From: Lachnospiraceae bacterium
GTDB lineage: Bacteria > Bacillota > Clostridia > Lachnospirales > Lachnospiraceae
Assembly: GCA_017397645.1 (NCBI GenBank)
Contig: JAFQIE010000018.1
Location: 1-64,000 of the forward strand
Direction of reading: 5' to 3'
DNA length: 64,000 nt
Part shown: positions 53,545 through 63,210 of the stretch, in pieces
How positions within the stretch are numbered: the first letter of the stretch is position 1
Layout of the letters: each line of letters begins with the position of its first letter
Made by a program: the position numbers and the translations under genes
Notes under the pieces: generated by a model
Database searches by the model: none
What the model was told of the DNA's origin: nothing
The model's input: only the letters and a program-made list of their open reading frames with translations

Positions 53545-54807
53545 CTAATTCTTCAATGCTTCTTTATAAAACTCAACAAACTCCTCATAACCCTGTGCAA
53601 TCAGCTGGTCCTTTTGGAATTTTTTGTTCTTGTTCATACGCACTACCAACACCTGACCGCCTTCTTCTCTGGCCTTCTGTGCCTGCGCAATCACCTCACA
53701 AAGGCGGTCACCGCCAACACCTTTTTCAATCAGGTAAGCTGTCTTTTTAGGCTTGCCTGGAATTTGGAATCCGCTTTCCATCAAAAGCAGAATGATGCGC
53801 TCAAATCCGATGGAAAATCCGCATGCAGGGACATCATTTCCGGTAAATTTACCCACCATTTTGTCATATCTTCCGCCGCCACCGCAGCTGCCGCCGAACT
53901 CAGGGATGGCAATCTCAAAAATGGTACCTGTGTAATAAGACATTCCACGTACCAGGGTGGCATCAAATACCATTTTAAATTGTGCCCGTTTGGTACTCTC
54001 TACACTGTCGATGATTTCCTGTAAGCCCTTGGTCACAGATTCGTCCAGCACACCTGCCAGCTTCTCTGCCAGATAAGCCACGCCATTAGAAGCGTTTTCA
54101 AGGCCCTTATATAAATCCAAATACTTGTCCACACATTCCTTGGGATATCCACCCGCCAAGAGGTCTGCTTCTACGCCCTCCAGGCCGATTTTGTCCATTT
54201 TATCCAAAGTTATGAATACATTGTCGTACTCTTCCTCTGCGAAGCCGCTGTAAGCCGCCATAGCCTTCAAAATTTGTCTGTCATTGATACGGATTTCAAA
54301 GTTTTTGAATCCCAATTTACCAAGTGTAGTCGTGGTCGCCAAAATCAATTCGATTTCTGCCAAGTTAGAAGGCTCTCCAAAGATATCAATGTCGCACTGC
54401 ATAAACTGGCGGTAGCGTCCTCTCTGGGGTCTGTCCGCGCGCCATACACTGCCCATCTGTAATGCCTTGAAGGGTGCAGGTAACTGTGCTGCATTATTGG
54501 AATAATATCTCACCAAAGGCACGGTAAGGTCGTATCTTAAGCCTCCGTCCACCACTTCTGCTTCGGTGGTTGCAGCTTCCACATTCAGTTTTTCACCACG
54601 CTTCAAAATCTTGAAAATCAGTTTTTCATTATCGCCGCCCTGCTTATTCGTCAGATTCTCAATGTGCTCCACGCAGGGGGTCTCAATAGAAGTAAATCCA
54701 TAACTTCCGTAAGTCTCTTTAATCACGCCGATGACATAGTCTCGGATTTGCATTTCCTCAGGCAGAATATCTTTCATTCCTGTAACCGGTTTCTTGCTCA
54801 GTGCCAT
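53545..54807 (-). CDS. hisS: Histidyl-tRNA synthetase
   Basis: A class II synthetase of about 420 residues. The motif RYDLTVPLVRYY, QMGSVWRADRPQRGRYRQF and GGRYDKMVGKF, then GFSIGFERI, are all present, with a C-terminal anticodon-binding domain. I start at ATG 54807 with AAAGGTG 8 bases upstream; the frame opens 6 codons earlier. A promoter at 54852-54880 serves it and aspS. There is no room for a T-box leader, so tRNA-based attenuation is not expected. Confidence 0.97.
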   Translation of the reverse strand: MALSKKPVTGMKDILPEEMQIRDYVIGVIKETYGSYGFTSIETPCVEHIENLTNKQGGDNEKLIFKILKRGEKLNVEAATTEAEVVDGGLRYDLTVPLVRYYSNNAAQLPAPFKALQMGSVWRADRPQRGRYRQFMQCDIDIFGEPSNLAEIELILATTTTLGKLGFKNFEIRINDRQILKAMAAYSGFAEEEYDNVFITLDKMDKIGLEGVEADLLAGGYPKECVDKYLDLYKGLENASNGVAYLAEKLAGVLDESVTKGLQEIIDSVESTKRAQFKMVFDATLVRGMSYYTGTIFEIAIPEFGGSCGGGGRYDKMVGKFTGNDVPACGFSIGFERIILLLMESGFQIPGKPKKTAYLIEKGVGGDRLCEVIAQAQKAREEGGQVLVVRMNKNKKFQKDQLIAQGYEEFVEFYKEALKN

Positions 54808-54851
54808 ACTTATCACACCTTTCACTTTTCCAACAAAATTTTATCCTATAT

Positions 54852-54880
54852 ATGATATATTTTTTATCCTTGAATGTCAA
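54852..54880 (-). promoter_or_regulatory. Promoter of the hisS-aspS operon
   Basis: TTGACA (54880-54875) and TATCAT (54857-54852) are 17 bases apart on the - strand. The start would be near 54845, about 38 bases before the hisS ATG. Confidence 0.75.
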
Positions 54881-54899
54881 TGTTTTCCAAGAAATCCAC

Positions 54900-56450
54900 C
54901 TATGATTTAACCTTAGTTTTTCTTGGTTTTTTCGTAATTTCATGATACATGAAGTCCAACGTTGAGGCAACGCTTGGAATCAAAATAAACACGTAAGGGT
55001 ATATATACTGGCTCTTTGCCTCCCAGACCAGATGAAACAGGAATCCTCCGATGAAGAAAAGAAATGCATATTCCATGCCGTGCTCCCCCTTTCTGCATCT
55101 TATCAGAAAGGCAAATGCACCCACATACAGCAAAAGAAGCATACCATTCATCCATTCCCGAAGATAGGGCTCCGGCCCTTCTCCCCGAAACAAGGGTCTT
55201 AAGATGGGGGAATTGGCCTGTTGTCCCATAGCCTCCAGTGGTCCGCTCCACACCGATTGAAACATTGGTTCACACCATTGTGAGATGGTTTTTCTGCCAA
55301 AGAACTTTAGCGTTTTTACCGGTTCATTTTTGTATACCGTCATGCAGTTGCACAAACATTCCTCTGCTCTTTCCACCGTTTTGGCATGGTCATATCCTGC
55401 ATTTTTATACCAATTGTAATTGCTGCCGTCATACCATCCGGGACCCGCACCATCGTTCATGGGGTTGACTCCCATCGCCACATAGGTAATCATGGGTTCC
55501 CCTTCCACTGCGGGAAGTCCGGTTTCCAACTGATAGACCAGCGGAAGGACCTTCAGTGTACATACCGGCAATGCCAGGGCCGTTAAGGCTACGAATAACA
55601 TGCGTCCTTGTTTCTGTTTCATGGCGTGCAATAGGGCAAGCAGCGCAACCACAATCCCACCAATCAAATAATTGGACTTAAAACCTGCCGCCACTGTGAC
55701 AGACACTATCGAAAGCACCGCACGCAAGGCGCCGCCGTTTTTAAAATACTTCTGCACAAGATAGATTCCCAACAGCAAAAAGAAAAATCCGGGCACCAAT
55801 CCATAGGCAAATACCACGAAGAAAAACTGGGGCAAAAACAGATACGACAGACAAACTGTCAACACATTCACTCTTTCCTTCTGTCCGAAGCACAAATCCG
55901 CCAGTCTGTAGGTCAGATAATTGATACCATTCACAAATAATAAATTTAGTAAAAATATTAATCTCACATCGAAGGTAATCAGTCCCAACAAGCGTTCATA
56001 AGTGAGCAAGCCCAATTGATGTGCCTTATGAAAAATATATCCACCGGGTGCAAACGCCTGAAAGTCCTTATTAGACAACTGCAACGCGGTTTCATAGACA
56101 TGTAACGGATCTTCCCGCAATTGTCCGCCCACACCCCAAATATAAAGGATGCCTGCCAACAAAGTAATTCCGCAGAAAACCAGATACAGGGCTTTGGCAT
56201 TTTTGCACAATTTTGTGATGGCGAATAGGACACCCACAATCAATGCGACCATCAAAATGGCTACCAGTGGGAATTCACCTTGAATGCTCACCCGCTCGGA
56301 TTTATCGTAAGCCACCGACGCACTTGCCATGAGTTTCAGGGCAATCAAAACAAAAAGAAATACCAAAGACAAAGAAAGCACCACGATTTCGGCTGCTTTC
56401 TTCATCTTACTTATGAGTTTTTCATGATTTTCCTTATTGATTGGACACAT
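54900..56450 (-). CDS. GT-C-like multipass membrane glycosyltransferase, unassigned
   Basis: A 516-residue polytopic protein with about eleven helices and extracytoplasmic loops. The arrangement resembles GT-C enzymes that use lipid-phosphate sugar donors, with a conserved acidic Asp-Pro-Leu stretch (REDPLHVYETA, near residue 117). No specific family motif confirms it. A loop near residues 345-420 contains ALEMGQQANSP-like and RGEGPEP segments. The start overlaps the end of the gtrII gene by 17 bases. It is probably a partner of that gene in glycosylating a surface molecule. Confidence 0.7.
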   Translation of the reverse strand: MCPINKENHEKLISKMKKAAEIVVLSLSLVFLFVLIALKLMASASVAYDKSERVSIQGEFPLVAILMVALIVGVLFAITKLCKNAKALYLVFCGITLLAGILYIWGVGGQLREDPLHVYETALQLSNKDFQAFAPGGYIFHKAHQLGLLTYERLLGLITFDVRLIFLLNLLFVNGINYLTYRLADLCFGQKERVNVLTVCLSYLFLPQFFFVVFAYGLVPGFFFLLLGIYLVQKYFKNGGALRAVLSIVSVTVAAGFKSNYLIGGIVVALLALLHAMKQKQGRMLFVALTALALPVCTLKVLPLVYQLETGLPAVEGEPMITYVAMGVNPMNDGAGPGWYDGSNYNWYKNAGYDHAKTVERAEECLCNCMTVYKNEPVKTLKFFGRKTISQWCEPMFQSVWSGPLEAMGQQANSPILRPLFRGEGPEPYLREWMNGMLLLLYVGAFAFLIRCRKGEHGMEYAFLFFIGGFLFHLVWEAKSQYIYPYVFILIPSVASTLDFMYHEITKKPRKTKVKS

Positions 56451-58089
56451 GAATAATGATATTCTCCTCGTTCTCGTAAATGTATCCCGCTTGAGGATAA
56501 GGGGGGATTTTGTCTAACACATCATACGCCCCATCTATTCTTTCCAAATCCGTTTCGGTAGAAAACGAATATCCATGCATATTCCAAAATGCCTGCAGTT
56601 CTCTGGGGGTGCCGTCAAAAGCTGTAACGCCCCAACGGAAGGTGGATGCCACAGGTGTTTCTGCAAACACGTATCCCCTGCCATCCTCTGCATTGTATTT
56701 TTCCAACAGATGAGGGTCCACCACATCTGCAATTTTCTTCATGGTCTGATACTTTGCACTGTAAAAAGGCAAATACGCATCTTTCGCTATCTCGTAGGGT
56801 ACCATGTAAGCCCCCTTGAAGATAATGGGTTTGGATATATCATGGTCCTTTTGCAAGTCGTAAGCGATTTGCTCCATTACCTGCTTGGTATCTTCGTATT
56901 TCAAATAGTCCACGTAGAACCATTGATTCATTTGAACTGACTGATTCCAAAGAAGCACGAAACCAAGTGCCACCGCACATAATCTGCAAGTTTTTTCTAT
57001 TCCTTTCCCCTTCAGTGCCGCCATTTCATAAAAACACAAAAACACCGCAAAAGCGCCAATCAGAGGCACATATTGGCTTGCTCTATAATGTGTGGGCAAC
57101 CCTTCTATCACCACCATAGCCAAAGGCGCCAATGGAATACAAACCATACTCAACGCAAGAAAAACGTCTTTTCTGCGGATTGCCTGCGTGATACCGTAGA
57201 CCACCAGGGCAAAGATGGCAAGCACCAAAACCGTGATGGGTAAATAACAGAATCCATTCAGATAATGCATCACCCAAAAGCGCTTTAATACTATAGCAAA
57301 ATCTGTTTCACTTCCGGTCAGGCTCTCAATCACGCCCCTCGCCGTCACAGTGAAATCCTCAGGAATGGCAAAGCCATAAATCCACTGAAGAATCCGGACG
57401 ATGACCGTTCTGAAAATCACTGCGCCTGCCACACTGATAAGTGCTGCGATAATCCAGAAATGCGGTTTTTCTTTATTCGTGACTTGGTTTTTGTCACGTT
57501 GCAGGCGAATGAGGAAGAATACCACCAAAATCCCGATAAGATACACAATCATAAAAGATTCATAACATCCAAGGGCAATGGTAAGACAGCCTGCGGAAAA
57601 CAGTAAACGCCAAATGCTCTTCTGCTCTATCGCATCTAACAATTCCATAATGGCAATGGCTGTGATACCATAGGCAATACAAATACCATTGTGCAGGTAG
57701 AACACAAACACTTCACTGATCAGCGGGCAGGAAAGGAACAGTGCTGCAAATAGGGTGTATCCCCAAATACCCACTTCCCGCTTCACCACTCTCCGGATCA
57801 GCACACACCACAGAGTAACGGAAAGTACAAAAATCGCCACAGCAACTACTTCCGTCATCCAAGGCAGGAATATGTCCAGTGTAATCAGCTTGTTGAGCAA
57901 ATACAGCACCCATCTTCCCACAGCCGGAGCCAATCCCTCTTCAAAATAAAGTCCAATGCAGGTATCGTCAATACCAATGGACGGATGGGTCATGGCAAAT
58001 CCATAACTGAACAAAGCTGTCAGAGAAACAACTATCATATATATTTTGTTTTTCAAAAAGTAGGAAAGGTCATTCCACAATTTCTTCAT
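56434..58089 (-). CDS. GtrII-family glucosyltransferase-like membrane protein
   Basis: A 551-residue polytopic protein matching the GtrII (Glucos_trans_II) family. The early loop HPSIGIDDTCIGLYFEEG, with the acidic Asp-Asp pair near residue 45, is typical, and about eleven helices follow. Family members add glucose from undecaprenyl-phosphate-glucose to surface polymers. I chose ATG 58089, preceded by GAGGAAAC. It overlaps the end of hemZ by 20 bases, and its product feeds into the adjacent GT-C-like gene. No GtrA or GtrB partner is seen nearby. Confidence 0.85.
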   Translation of the reverse strand: MKKLWNDLSYFLKNKIYMIVVSLTALFSYGFAMTHPSIGIDDTCIGLYFEEGLAPAVGRWVLYLLNKLITLDIFLPWMTEVVAVAIFVLSVTLWCVLIRRVVKREVGIWGYTLFAALFLSCPLISEVFVFYLHNGICIAYGITAIAIMELLDAIEQKSIWRLLFSAGCLTIALGCYESFMIVYLIGILVVFFLIRLQRDKNQVTNKEKPHFWIIAALISVAGAVIFRTVIVRILQWIYGFAIPEDFTVTARGVIESLTGSETDFAIVLKRFWVMHYLNGFCYLPITVLVLAIFALVVYGITQAIRRKDVFLALSMVCIPLAPLAMVVIEGLPTHYRASQYVPLIGAFAVFLCFYEMAALKGKGIEKTCRLCAVALGFVLLWNQSVQMNQWFYVDYLKYEDTKQVMEQIAYDLQKDHDISKPIIFKGAYMVPYEIAKDAYLPFYSAKYQTMKKIADVVDPHLLEKYNAEDGRGYVFAETPVASTFRWGVTAFDGTPRELQAFWNMHGYSFSTETDLERIDGAYDVLDKIPPYPQAGYIYENEENIIIHVSNQ

Positions 58090-59518
58090 ATAACAGTTTC
58101 CTCTTACGCTCAATCATCTCATCGATTTTTTCCATATATAATGTGACATCTTTAATATTGTCCACCCGTTCTATCCTGCCGTCCGGTGTCACCAATTTGG
58201 TAATGGATCCGGCACCCAACGCCACTATGGTCTGTTTTTCTTCCATAATCAGGATATTGTACAGTCCCAGTTTACCCTCAGCCGCATATCCTACATTTTC
58301 AAAATTACCGGACATGTTTTTCTGACGATACAAATAATAGGGCTTTAATCCAAGTGTTTCCGCACCTTGCGATGCAATTCTCATAGTTTCATCCGTATTA
58401 TGCAACATGGATACGCCGTTTTCTTCAATCCACTGATATAATCTGGAGGCGCGTTTCACCGCAAGAGAATGTACCGTCAGGCTATCCGGTGCCATTTTTA
58501 CTATTTCTCTTATGGTTATCTGTACCTGCTCCTCCAATTCTCCGGGCAGTCCCAAAATAATATCCATATTGATGTTGTCGAATCCCACTTTTCTGGCACA
58601 GGCATAGGCTTCTCTCACCTGTTCCACCGAGGCTTTTCTGCCGATGGCATCCAAGGTGCACTGGTGCATGGTCTGAGGATTGACGGAAATTCTGCTGACA
58701 CCATGACGGTACAGCACTTTTAATTTATCTTCTGTGATACTGTCCGCTCTTCCCGCCTCCACGGTAAACTCCTTCACCTGCGAAAAATCAAACAATTCCT
58801 TTAGTCTGGTGATTAGCCGGTCCAGTTGCTCCGGTTCCAAAGTGGTGGGGGTTCCTCCACCAATATATACAGTATCCAAAATCTTATGGCGGTAAATGTC
58901 TGCCACGAATTCCATTTCTTTAATCAGGCAATCCACATACTCATCCACTCGCTTGCGGAATGCTGCAATCGGGTAGGAAGTAAAGGAGCAATACAGACAT
59001 GTGGTGGGGCAAAAGGGAATCCCTATGTACAGACTGTATCCCCCCTCGTAATGCACAGTACGCAGTAGTTCCCGCTCCCGCTTTGCTATGTCGATGGAAA
59101 GCAATGCCTTCTCTTCACTGACATAATGGTTGTCCCGGTAGAACGCTACGATTTCAGCATCACTTTTCCCCTCTTCCAACATAGCATAAGCAATCTTAGT
59201 TGGACGGATGCCGGTGAGATTACCCCAAGGCAGTTCCCTGCCTGTATGGTCTCTTAAACAGGTGTAAATAAACTTCTTAAAGCAGTTTTTGAAATCCTCC
59301 GCAGGTGCCTGCAAGAGGTATTCCTGCCCAAGAATGGTCACTGTTGCAGTTTTCTCGGATATCTCAATATTAATGGATTCATTTCTCTCTAAAAGAAGGG
59401 CATTCCAATCCTTGCTTTCCGGTGTCACCACCTTCACCTGTTCCTCGGCGTAAAAAGCTTTTACAATGGAATGCACATCATATTCGTAATTGATTTTATT
59501 TAATTTCACAATGAACAT
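58070..59518 (-). CDS. hemZ: Coproporphyrinogen dehydrogenase-like radical SAM protein HemZ
   Basis: A 482-residue radical-SAM protein of the HemZ/HemN group. The 4Fe-4S motif CPTTCLYCSF lies near residue 180, and the following YIGGGTPT and VEAGRAD are typical. The family oxidatively decarboxylates coproporphyrinogen III under anoxia, but HemZ itself is less well characterised in Clostridia, and some relatives act in heme uptake or degradation. GGAG lies 11 bases before the ATG. It is cotranscribed with the MBL gene upstream and overlaps the gtrII gene. Confidence 0.92.
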   Translation of the reverse strand: MFIVKLNKINYEYDVHSIVKAFYAEEQVKVVTPESKDWNALLLERNESINIEISEKTATVTILGQEYLLQAPAEDFKNCFKKFIYTCLRDHTGRELPWGNLTGIRPTKIAYAMLEEGKSDAEIVAFYRDNHYVSEEKALLSIDIAKRERELLRTVHYEGGYSLYIGIPFCPTTCLYCSFTSYPIAAFRKRVDEYVDCLIKEMEFVADIYRHKILDTVYIGGGTPTTLEPEQLDRLITRLKELFDFSQVKEFTVEAGRADSITEDKLKVLYRHGVSRISVNPQTMHQCTLDAIGRKASVEQVREAYACARKVGFDNINMDIILGLPGELEEQVQITIREIVKMAPDSLTVHSLAVKRASRLYQWIEENGVSMLHNTDETMRIASQGAETLGLKPYYLYRQKNMSGNFENVGYAAEGKLGLYNILIMEEKQTIVALGAGSITKLVTPDGRIERVDNIKDVTLYMEKIDEMIERKRKLLYEEIVE

Positions 59519-59524
59519 CAGGTT

Positions 59525-60190
59525 TTATGCTCCTAAAAAAGGATTGTATTTTTTCTCGTGTCCAATGGTGGTCTCATCGCCGTGACCGGGATAAACTTTT
59601 GTTTCCTCAGGCAGAATGAGCAATTTTTCACGAATGGAACGAATTAATGTCCCCATACTGCCGGTAGGAAAGTCAGTGCGGCCTACAGACTCTTGGAACA
59701 GCGTATCACCGGAAACCAAAAAGCCGGCCTCTTCAATGTAATAACAGCAACCGCCGGCAGTATGACCGGGTGTCGCGATGACCCGAATCTTCATATCCGC
59801 CAGAGCAATCTCTTCACCATCCGTCATATAAACATCCGCTTCCACACCGCAAGGTCTGCCTGCCTGCAGGGAAACATTCATTTTAGGTATGCCAAGCAAC
59901 TGTTTTTCCTCGGCACAGGCATATACCTTTACCTGAGGTCTTCCCTGGGCATTTGCCTTTTCATTTGCAGCTTCTCTGAGGGCATCCATTCCCCAAATAT
60001 GGTCAAAATGTCCATGTGTCAGCAGGATACCAACCACAGTGAATCCATTTCTCTCTAAAGCCCCATGGATATTTTGGCCCTGGTCAGCAGGATCCACTAC
60101 AATGGCCTGGGGACTACCCTCACGATATAAAAAATATACATTTGTCTGGCACATACCCATGGTCATGCGTCCGATTTTGATTTCCTTCAT
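59525..60190 (-). CDS. MBL-fold hydrolase (glyoxalase II-like)
   Basis: A 221-residue metallo-beta-lactamase-fold enzyme. THGHFDH gives the HxHxDH metal site; GHTAGG, SGDTLF and PGHGDET complete it. The size and motifs match the YqgX/glyoxalase II-like group, which hydrolyses thioesters, though the substrate is unknown. The frame opens at a TTG at 60208, but ATG 60190 preceded by GAGGG is more convincing. It lies between relA and hemZ, a common Clostridia order. Confidence 0.92.
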   Translation of the reverse strand: MKEIKIGRMTMGMCQTNVYFLYREGSPQAIVVDPADQGQNIHGALERNGFTVVGILLTHGHFDHIWGMDALREAANEKANAQGRPQVKVYACAEEKQLLGIPKMNVSLQAGRPCGVEADVYMTDGEEIALADMKIRVIATPGHTAGGCCYYIEEAGFLVSGDTLFQESVGRTDFPTGSMGTLIRSIREKLLILPEETKVYPGHGDETTIGHEKKYNPFLGA

Positions 60191-60231
60191 ATCACCCTCG
60201 TTTATCAAATAGACTCGATGTCCGACACGGA

Positions 60232-62538
60232 TTAACCGGTGGTTCTCTCAATGTCTACAACACCTTCCACGGAACGGATTTTATCGATCACGCGGTTTAA
60301 TTCTTCCCTGCTTTCTACCGCAAATGCGGTCTGCAGGGATGCCATACCCTGCTTGTTGATTCGGGAATTCATAGACAGAATATCAATATTTTTCTCCGTC
60401 AAGGCTCTGGAAATGTCTGCCAGTAAGCCATTTCTATTGGTAGCATAAATCTGGATTTCTGCTGTATACTTCTCCTGTCCTTCTTCGGTCTTCCACTCTG
60501 CATCAATGACACGGACACGCTCCATCTCGGGAAGATTCATCATATTCACACAGTCTGTTCGATGAATGGATATACCACGTCCTCTGGTGACGAATCCTAC
60601 GATTTCATCTCCGGGTACGGGGGAACAGCATTTGGAGAAATGAACGGACAAATCATCAATGCCACGCACAGTAATGCCGCTCTTTTTCTTCATATGGACA
60701 GGACGTATACCACTTCCGCCGGCCTCCGCAATGGCTGCCAGCACTTCCTCGTTGGTCAATTCCTTTTGGTGGTCTCTGTCATAGAGTTCGCGCATTTTGT
60801 TGACCACTTGTCCCTCTTTTAAGGCACCATGACCAATGGCTGCCAGCACTGCTTCCCAATCCCTAAAGCCGTATTTTCGCATAATGGCTTCCATATATTC
60901 CGGTTGCAACAGTTCTGACATATTGATGGATTTATTCTTGCAATAAGTGGCCAACTGCTCACGGCCACTGGTGATGTTTTCTTCTTTGAATTCGTTCTTA
61001 AACCACTGGTTAATTTTATTCTTTGCCTGGGTACTCTTCACCAAGTTCAACCAGTCTCTGCTGGGCCCCTTAGAGTTGGCTGAAGTGATAATCTCCAGGC
61101 GATCGCCGTTTTTAATCACGTAGTCTATGTTAACCAGTTTTCCATTGACTCTTGCACCCACCATTTGATTGCCAACTGCCGAGTGAATACTGTATGCAAA
61201 GTCAATGGGAGTAGAACCTGCAGGAAGGTTTTTAACTTCACCCGTAGGGGTAAAACAATATACATTGTCGGAGAACAAATCCAGGTCATTCTTCAACAAG
61301 TCCATAAATTCGGTGTTATCCGACATATCACGCTGCCATTCCAAAATCTGGCGCAGCCAAACCAATTTTTCTTCTTCCTGGGTTTCCACCTTCTTGCCGT
61401 CAGAAGCATCCTTGTACTTCCAATGGGCAGCGATACCATACTCTGCCGCCTTGTGCATCTCGTGGGTACGGATTTGCACTTCAAAGGGCTGACCGTTGGT
61501 ACCAATCAAAGTGGTATGCAGAGATTGATACATATTGGGTTTAGGCATGGCGATATAATCCTTAAAGCGCCCGGGAATGGGTTTATACATCTCATGGATC
61601 ACACCCAGTGCCGCATAGCAATCCTTCACTGACTCCACGATGATACGGACAGCAAACAAGTCATAAATCTGGTCCAGGGTTTTGTTCTGGTTCTTCATTT
61701 TTTTGTAGATGCTGAAGAAGTGTTTCACACGACCATCTACCGTGGCGGGAATCTCAGCATTTTTGATATGCTCTCCCACCTCTTTTACGATATCCTGAAT
61801 ATAGGATTCGCGAACACTTTTGCGCACCGCGATTTTATCCACCAAATCGTAATAGACGGTGGGCTCCATATATTTCAGGGAAAGGTCATCCAGCTCAATT
61901 TTTAGTTTACTGATACCCAGTCTTTGGGCAATGGGGCAATAAATCTCCAAAGTCTCCTTGGCAATGCGCTTCTGGCTGTCAGGATTTTTAAACTGGAGAG
62001 TACGCATATTGTGCAAACGGTCTGCCAGTTTAATCATAATGACACGGATATCCTTAGCCATGGCAAGGAACATTTTGCGCAGGTTTTCCGCTTGCATTTC
62101 CAGTTTCTCATCGGACTGGTCAGTTACGTCAGTTGACAACGGAATCTTCTCCAGCTTCGTAACACCATCTACCAAAAGTGCCACGTCCTCACCAAACTCT
62201 TTCTTTAAATCCTCTTCCGTCATGAAGGTATCTTCCACTACATCGTGAAGGATACCTGCCATAATGGTCTCCTTATCCAACTCCAGGTCTGCCAGGATAA
62301 TAGCAACGTTGAGCGGATGAATAATATAAGGTTCTCCGGATTTACGGACCTGGTCTTTATGCGCCTGTGCCGCTGTAAGGTAGGCTTTCTTAATCATGGT
62401 GATATCATCGCTGGGATGATATTTCTGCACACGGGAAATAAGCCCTTCAAAGAGAGCTTCCGGAGTGTTTTTGTCATTCTTTTTCGCTAAAACCTCACTG
62501 TCAAATGAGATTACTGATTTCTCAGACATAGAATTCAC
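60232..62538 (-). CDS. relA: Bifunctional (p)ppGpp synthetase/hydrolase RelA/SpoT
   Basis: The stringent-response enzyme. The 768-residue protein has the HD hydrolase domain with HPLNVA and ILHDVVEDT (near 72-95), the synthetase domain with RFKDYIAMPKPNMYQSLHTTL (near 335-355), the TGS domain near 430-490, and C-terminal helical and ACT domains. Both active sites look complete, so it should make and degrade (p)ppGpp. The start codon is GTG, seven bases after AGGA. It is preceded by apt after 66 bases. Confidence 0.96.
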   Translation of the reverse strand: MNSMSEKSVISFDSEVLAKKNDKNTPEALFEGLISRVQKYHPSDDITMIKKAYLTAAQAHKDQVRKSGEPYIIHPLNVAIILADLELDKETIMAGILHDVVEDTFMTEEDLKKEFGEDVALLVDGVTKLEKIPLSTDVTDQSDEKLEMQAENLRKMFLAMAKDIRVIMIKLADRLHNMRTLQFKNPDSQKRIAKETLEIYCPIAQRLGISKLKIELDDLSLKYMEPTVYYDLVDKIAVRKSVRESYIQDIVKEVGEHIKNAEIPATVDGRVKHFFSIYKKMKNQNKTLDQIYDLFAVRIIVESVKDCYAALGVIHEMYKPIPGRFKDYIAMPKPNMYQSLHTTLIGTNGQPFEVQIRTHEMHKAAEYGIAAHWKYKDASDGKKVETQEEEKLVWLRQILEWQRDMSDNTEFMDLLKNDLDLFSDNVYCFTPTGEVKNLPAGSTPIDFAYSIHSAVGNQMVGARVNGKLVNIDYVIKNGDRLEIITSANSKGPSRDWLNLVKSTQAKNKINQWFKNEFKEENITSGREQLATYCKNKSINMSELLQPEYMEAIMRKYGFRDWEAVLAAIGHGALKEGQVVNKMRELYDRDHQKELTNEEVLAAIAEAGGSGIRPVHMKKKSGITVRGIDDLSVHFSKCCSPVPGDEIVGFVTRGRGISIHRTDCVNMMNLPEMERVRVIDAEWKTEEGQEKYTAEIQIYATNRNGLLADISRALTEKNIDILSMNSRINKQGMASLQTAFAVESREELNRVIDKIRSVEGVVDIERTTG

Positions 62539-62604
62539 ACTTTCGTCCTAAGTAGTATTTCCCCAAATACTTTAGATTATGTAGTTATTTGCTTCTCGGC
62601 CTTC

Positions 62605-63129
62605 TTATTTACCGGGATAGCAAATCGCAGAATCCAAGCGATACTTGCCCAGTCTCTTACGGCCCTCCAAGCCAGCCAGCTCAATCATTACCACAATGCC
62701 TACCACTTCTCCTCCCAGAGACTCGATTAATTTAATCATTGCCTCTGTGGTGCCGCCTGTGGCAATCAGATCATCTACGATAAGTACCTTCTGTCCGGGC
62801 TTAATGCTGTCCTTATGCATCTCAATAGTAGCCTTGCCATATTCCAAATCATAATCGATGGATACGGTTTCTCTGGGTAACTTGCCCTTTTTGCGGATCA
62901 GCACAAAGGGTTTGCCTGTGTTGTAAGCAATCGGGGTACCAAAGATAAAACCTCTGGATTCCGGTCCTACAACCACATCATAATCCAAATCGGCAATCAA
63001 TCCCTGCATGGTATCCACAGCCAGTTTCAGTCCTTCTGCATCTTGCAACACACTGGTCACATCTCTGAAAATGATGCCCTCCTCAGGGAAATCAGGGATG
63101 CTTACTACATATTCCTCCAATTTTTTCAT
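62605..63129 (-). CDS. apt: Adenine phosphoribosyltransferase
   Basis: Makes AMP from adenine and PRPP for purine salvage. The 174-residue protein has the PRPP-binding motif VLIVDDLIATGGT and the VGPESRGFIFG loop. I chose ATG 63129, where AAAGGAGG lies 9 bases upstream; the longer frame runs through a terminator and is not real. relA follows, a frequent Firmicutes pair. In relatives recJ lies directly upstream of apt; here recJ is about 43 kb away, consistent with a large insertion or rearrangement. Confidence 0.96.
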   Translation of the reverse strand: MKKLEEYVVSIPDFPEEGIIFRDVTSVLQDAEGLKLAVDTMQGLIADLDYDVVVGPESRGFIFGTPIAYNTGKPFVLIRKKGKLPRETVSIDYDLEYGKATIEMHKDSIKPGQKVLIVDDLIATGGTTEAMIKLIESLGGEVVGIVVMIELAGLEGRKRLGKYRLDSAICYPGK

Positions 63130-63167
63130 GTTACAGTAACCTCCTTTTGAAAAAAGCGAATTTTCAC

Positions 63168-63196
63168 CAAAAAGAACTCTTTTCACCGAAAAGAGT
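63168..63196 (-). terminator. Terminator after the SEC-C gene
   Basis: A perfect 9-bp stem ACTCTTTTC / GAAAAGAGT with a three-base loop (63176-63196), followed on the - strand by TCTTTTT. It ends the SEC-C gene and shows that apt starts downstream. Confidence 0.85.
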
Positions 63197-63210
63197 CCCT
63201 TCACCTTCTA

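Noticed and set aside
54808..54900. T-box leader for hisS-aspS
   Set aside because: The gap from promoter to start is about 40 bases, too short, and no T-box sequence is seen.
63130..63204. Longer N-terminus for Apt
   Set aside because: The extension crosses a terminator hairpin, and a strong ribosome site precedes ATG 63129.
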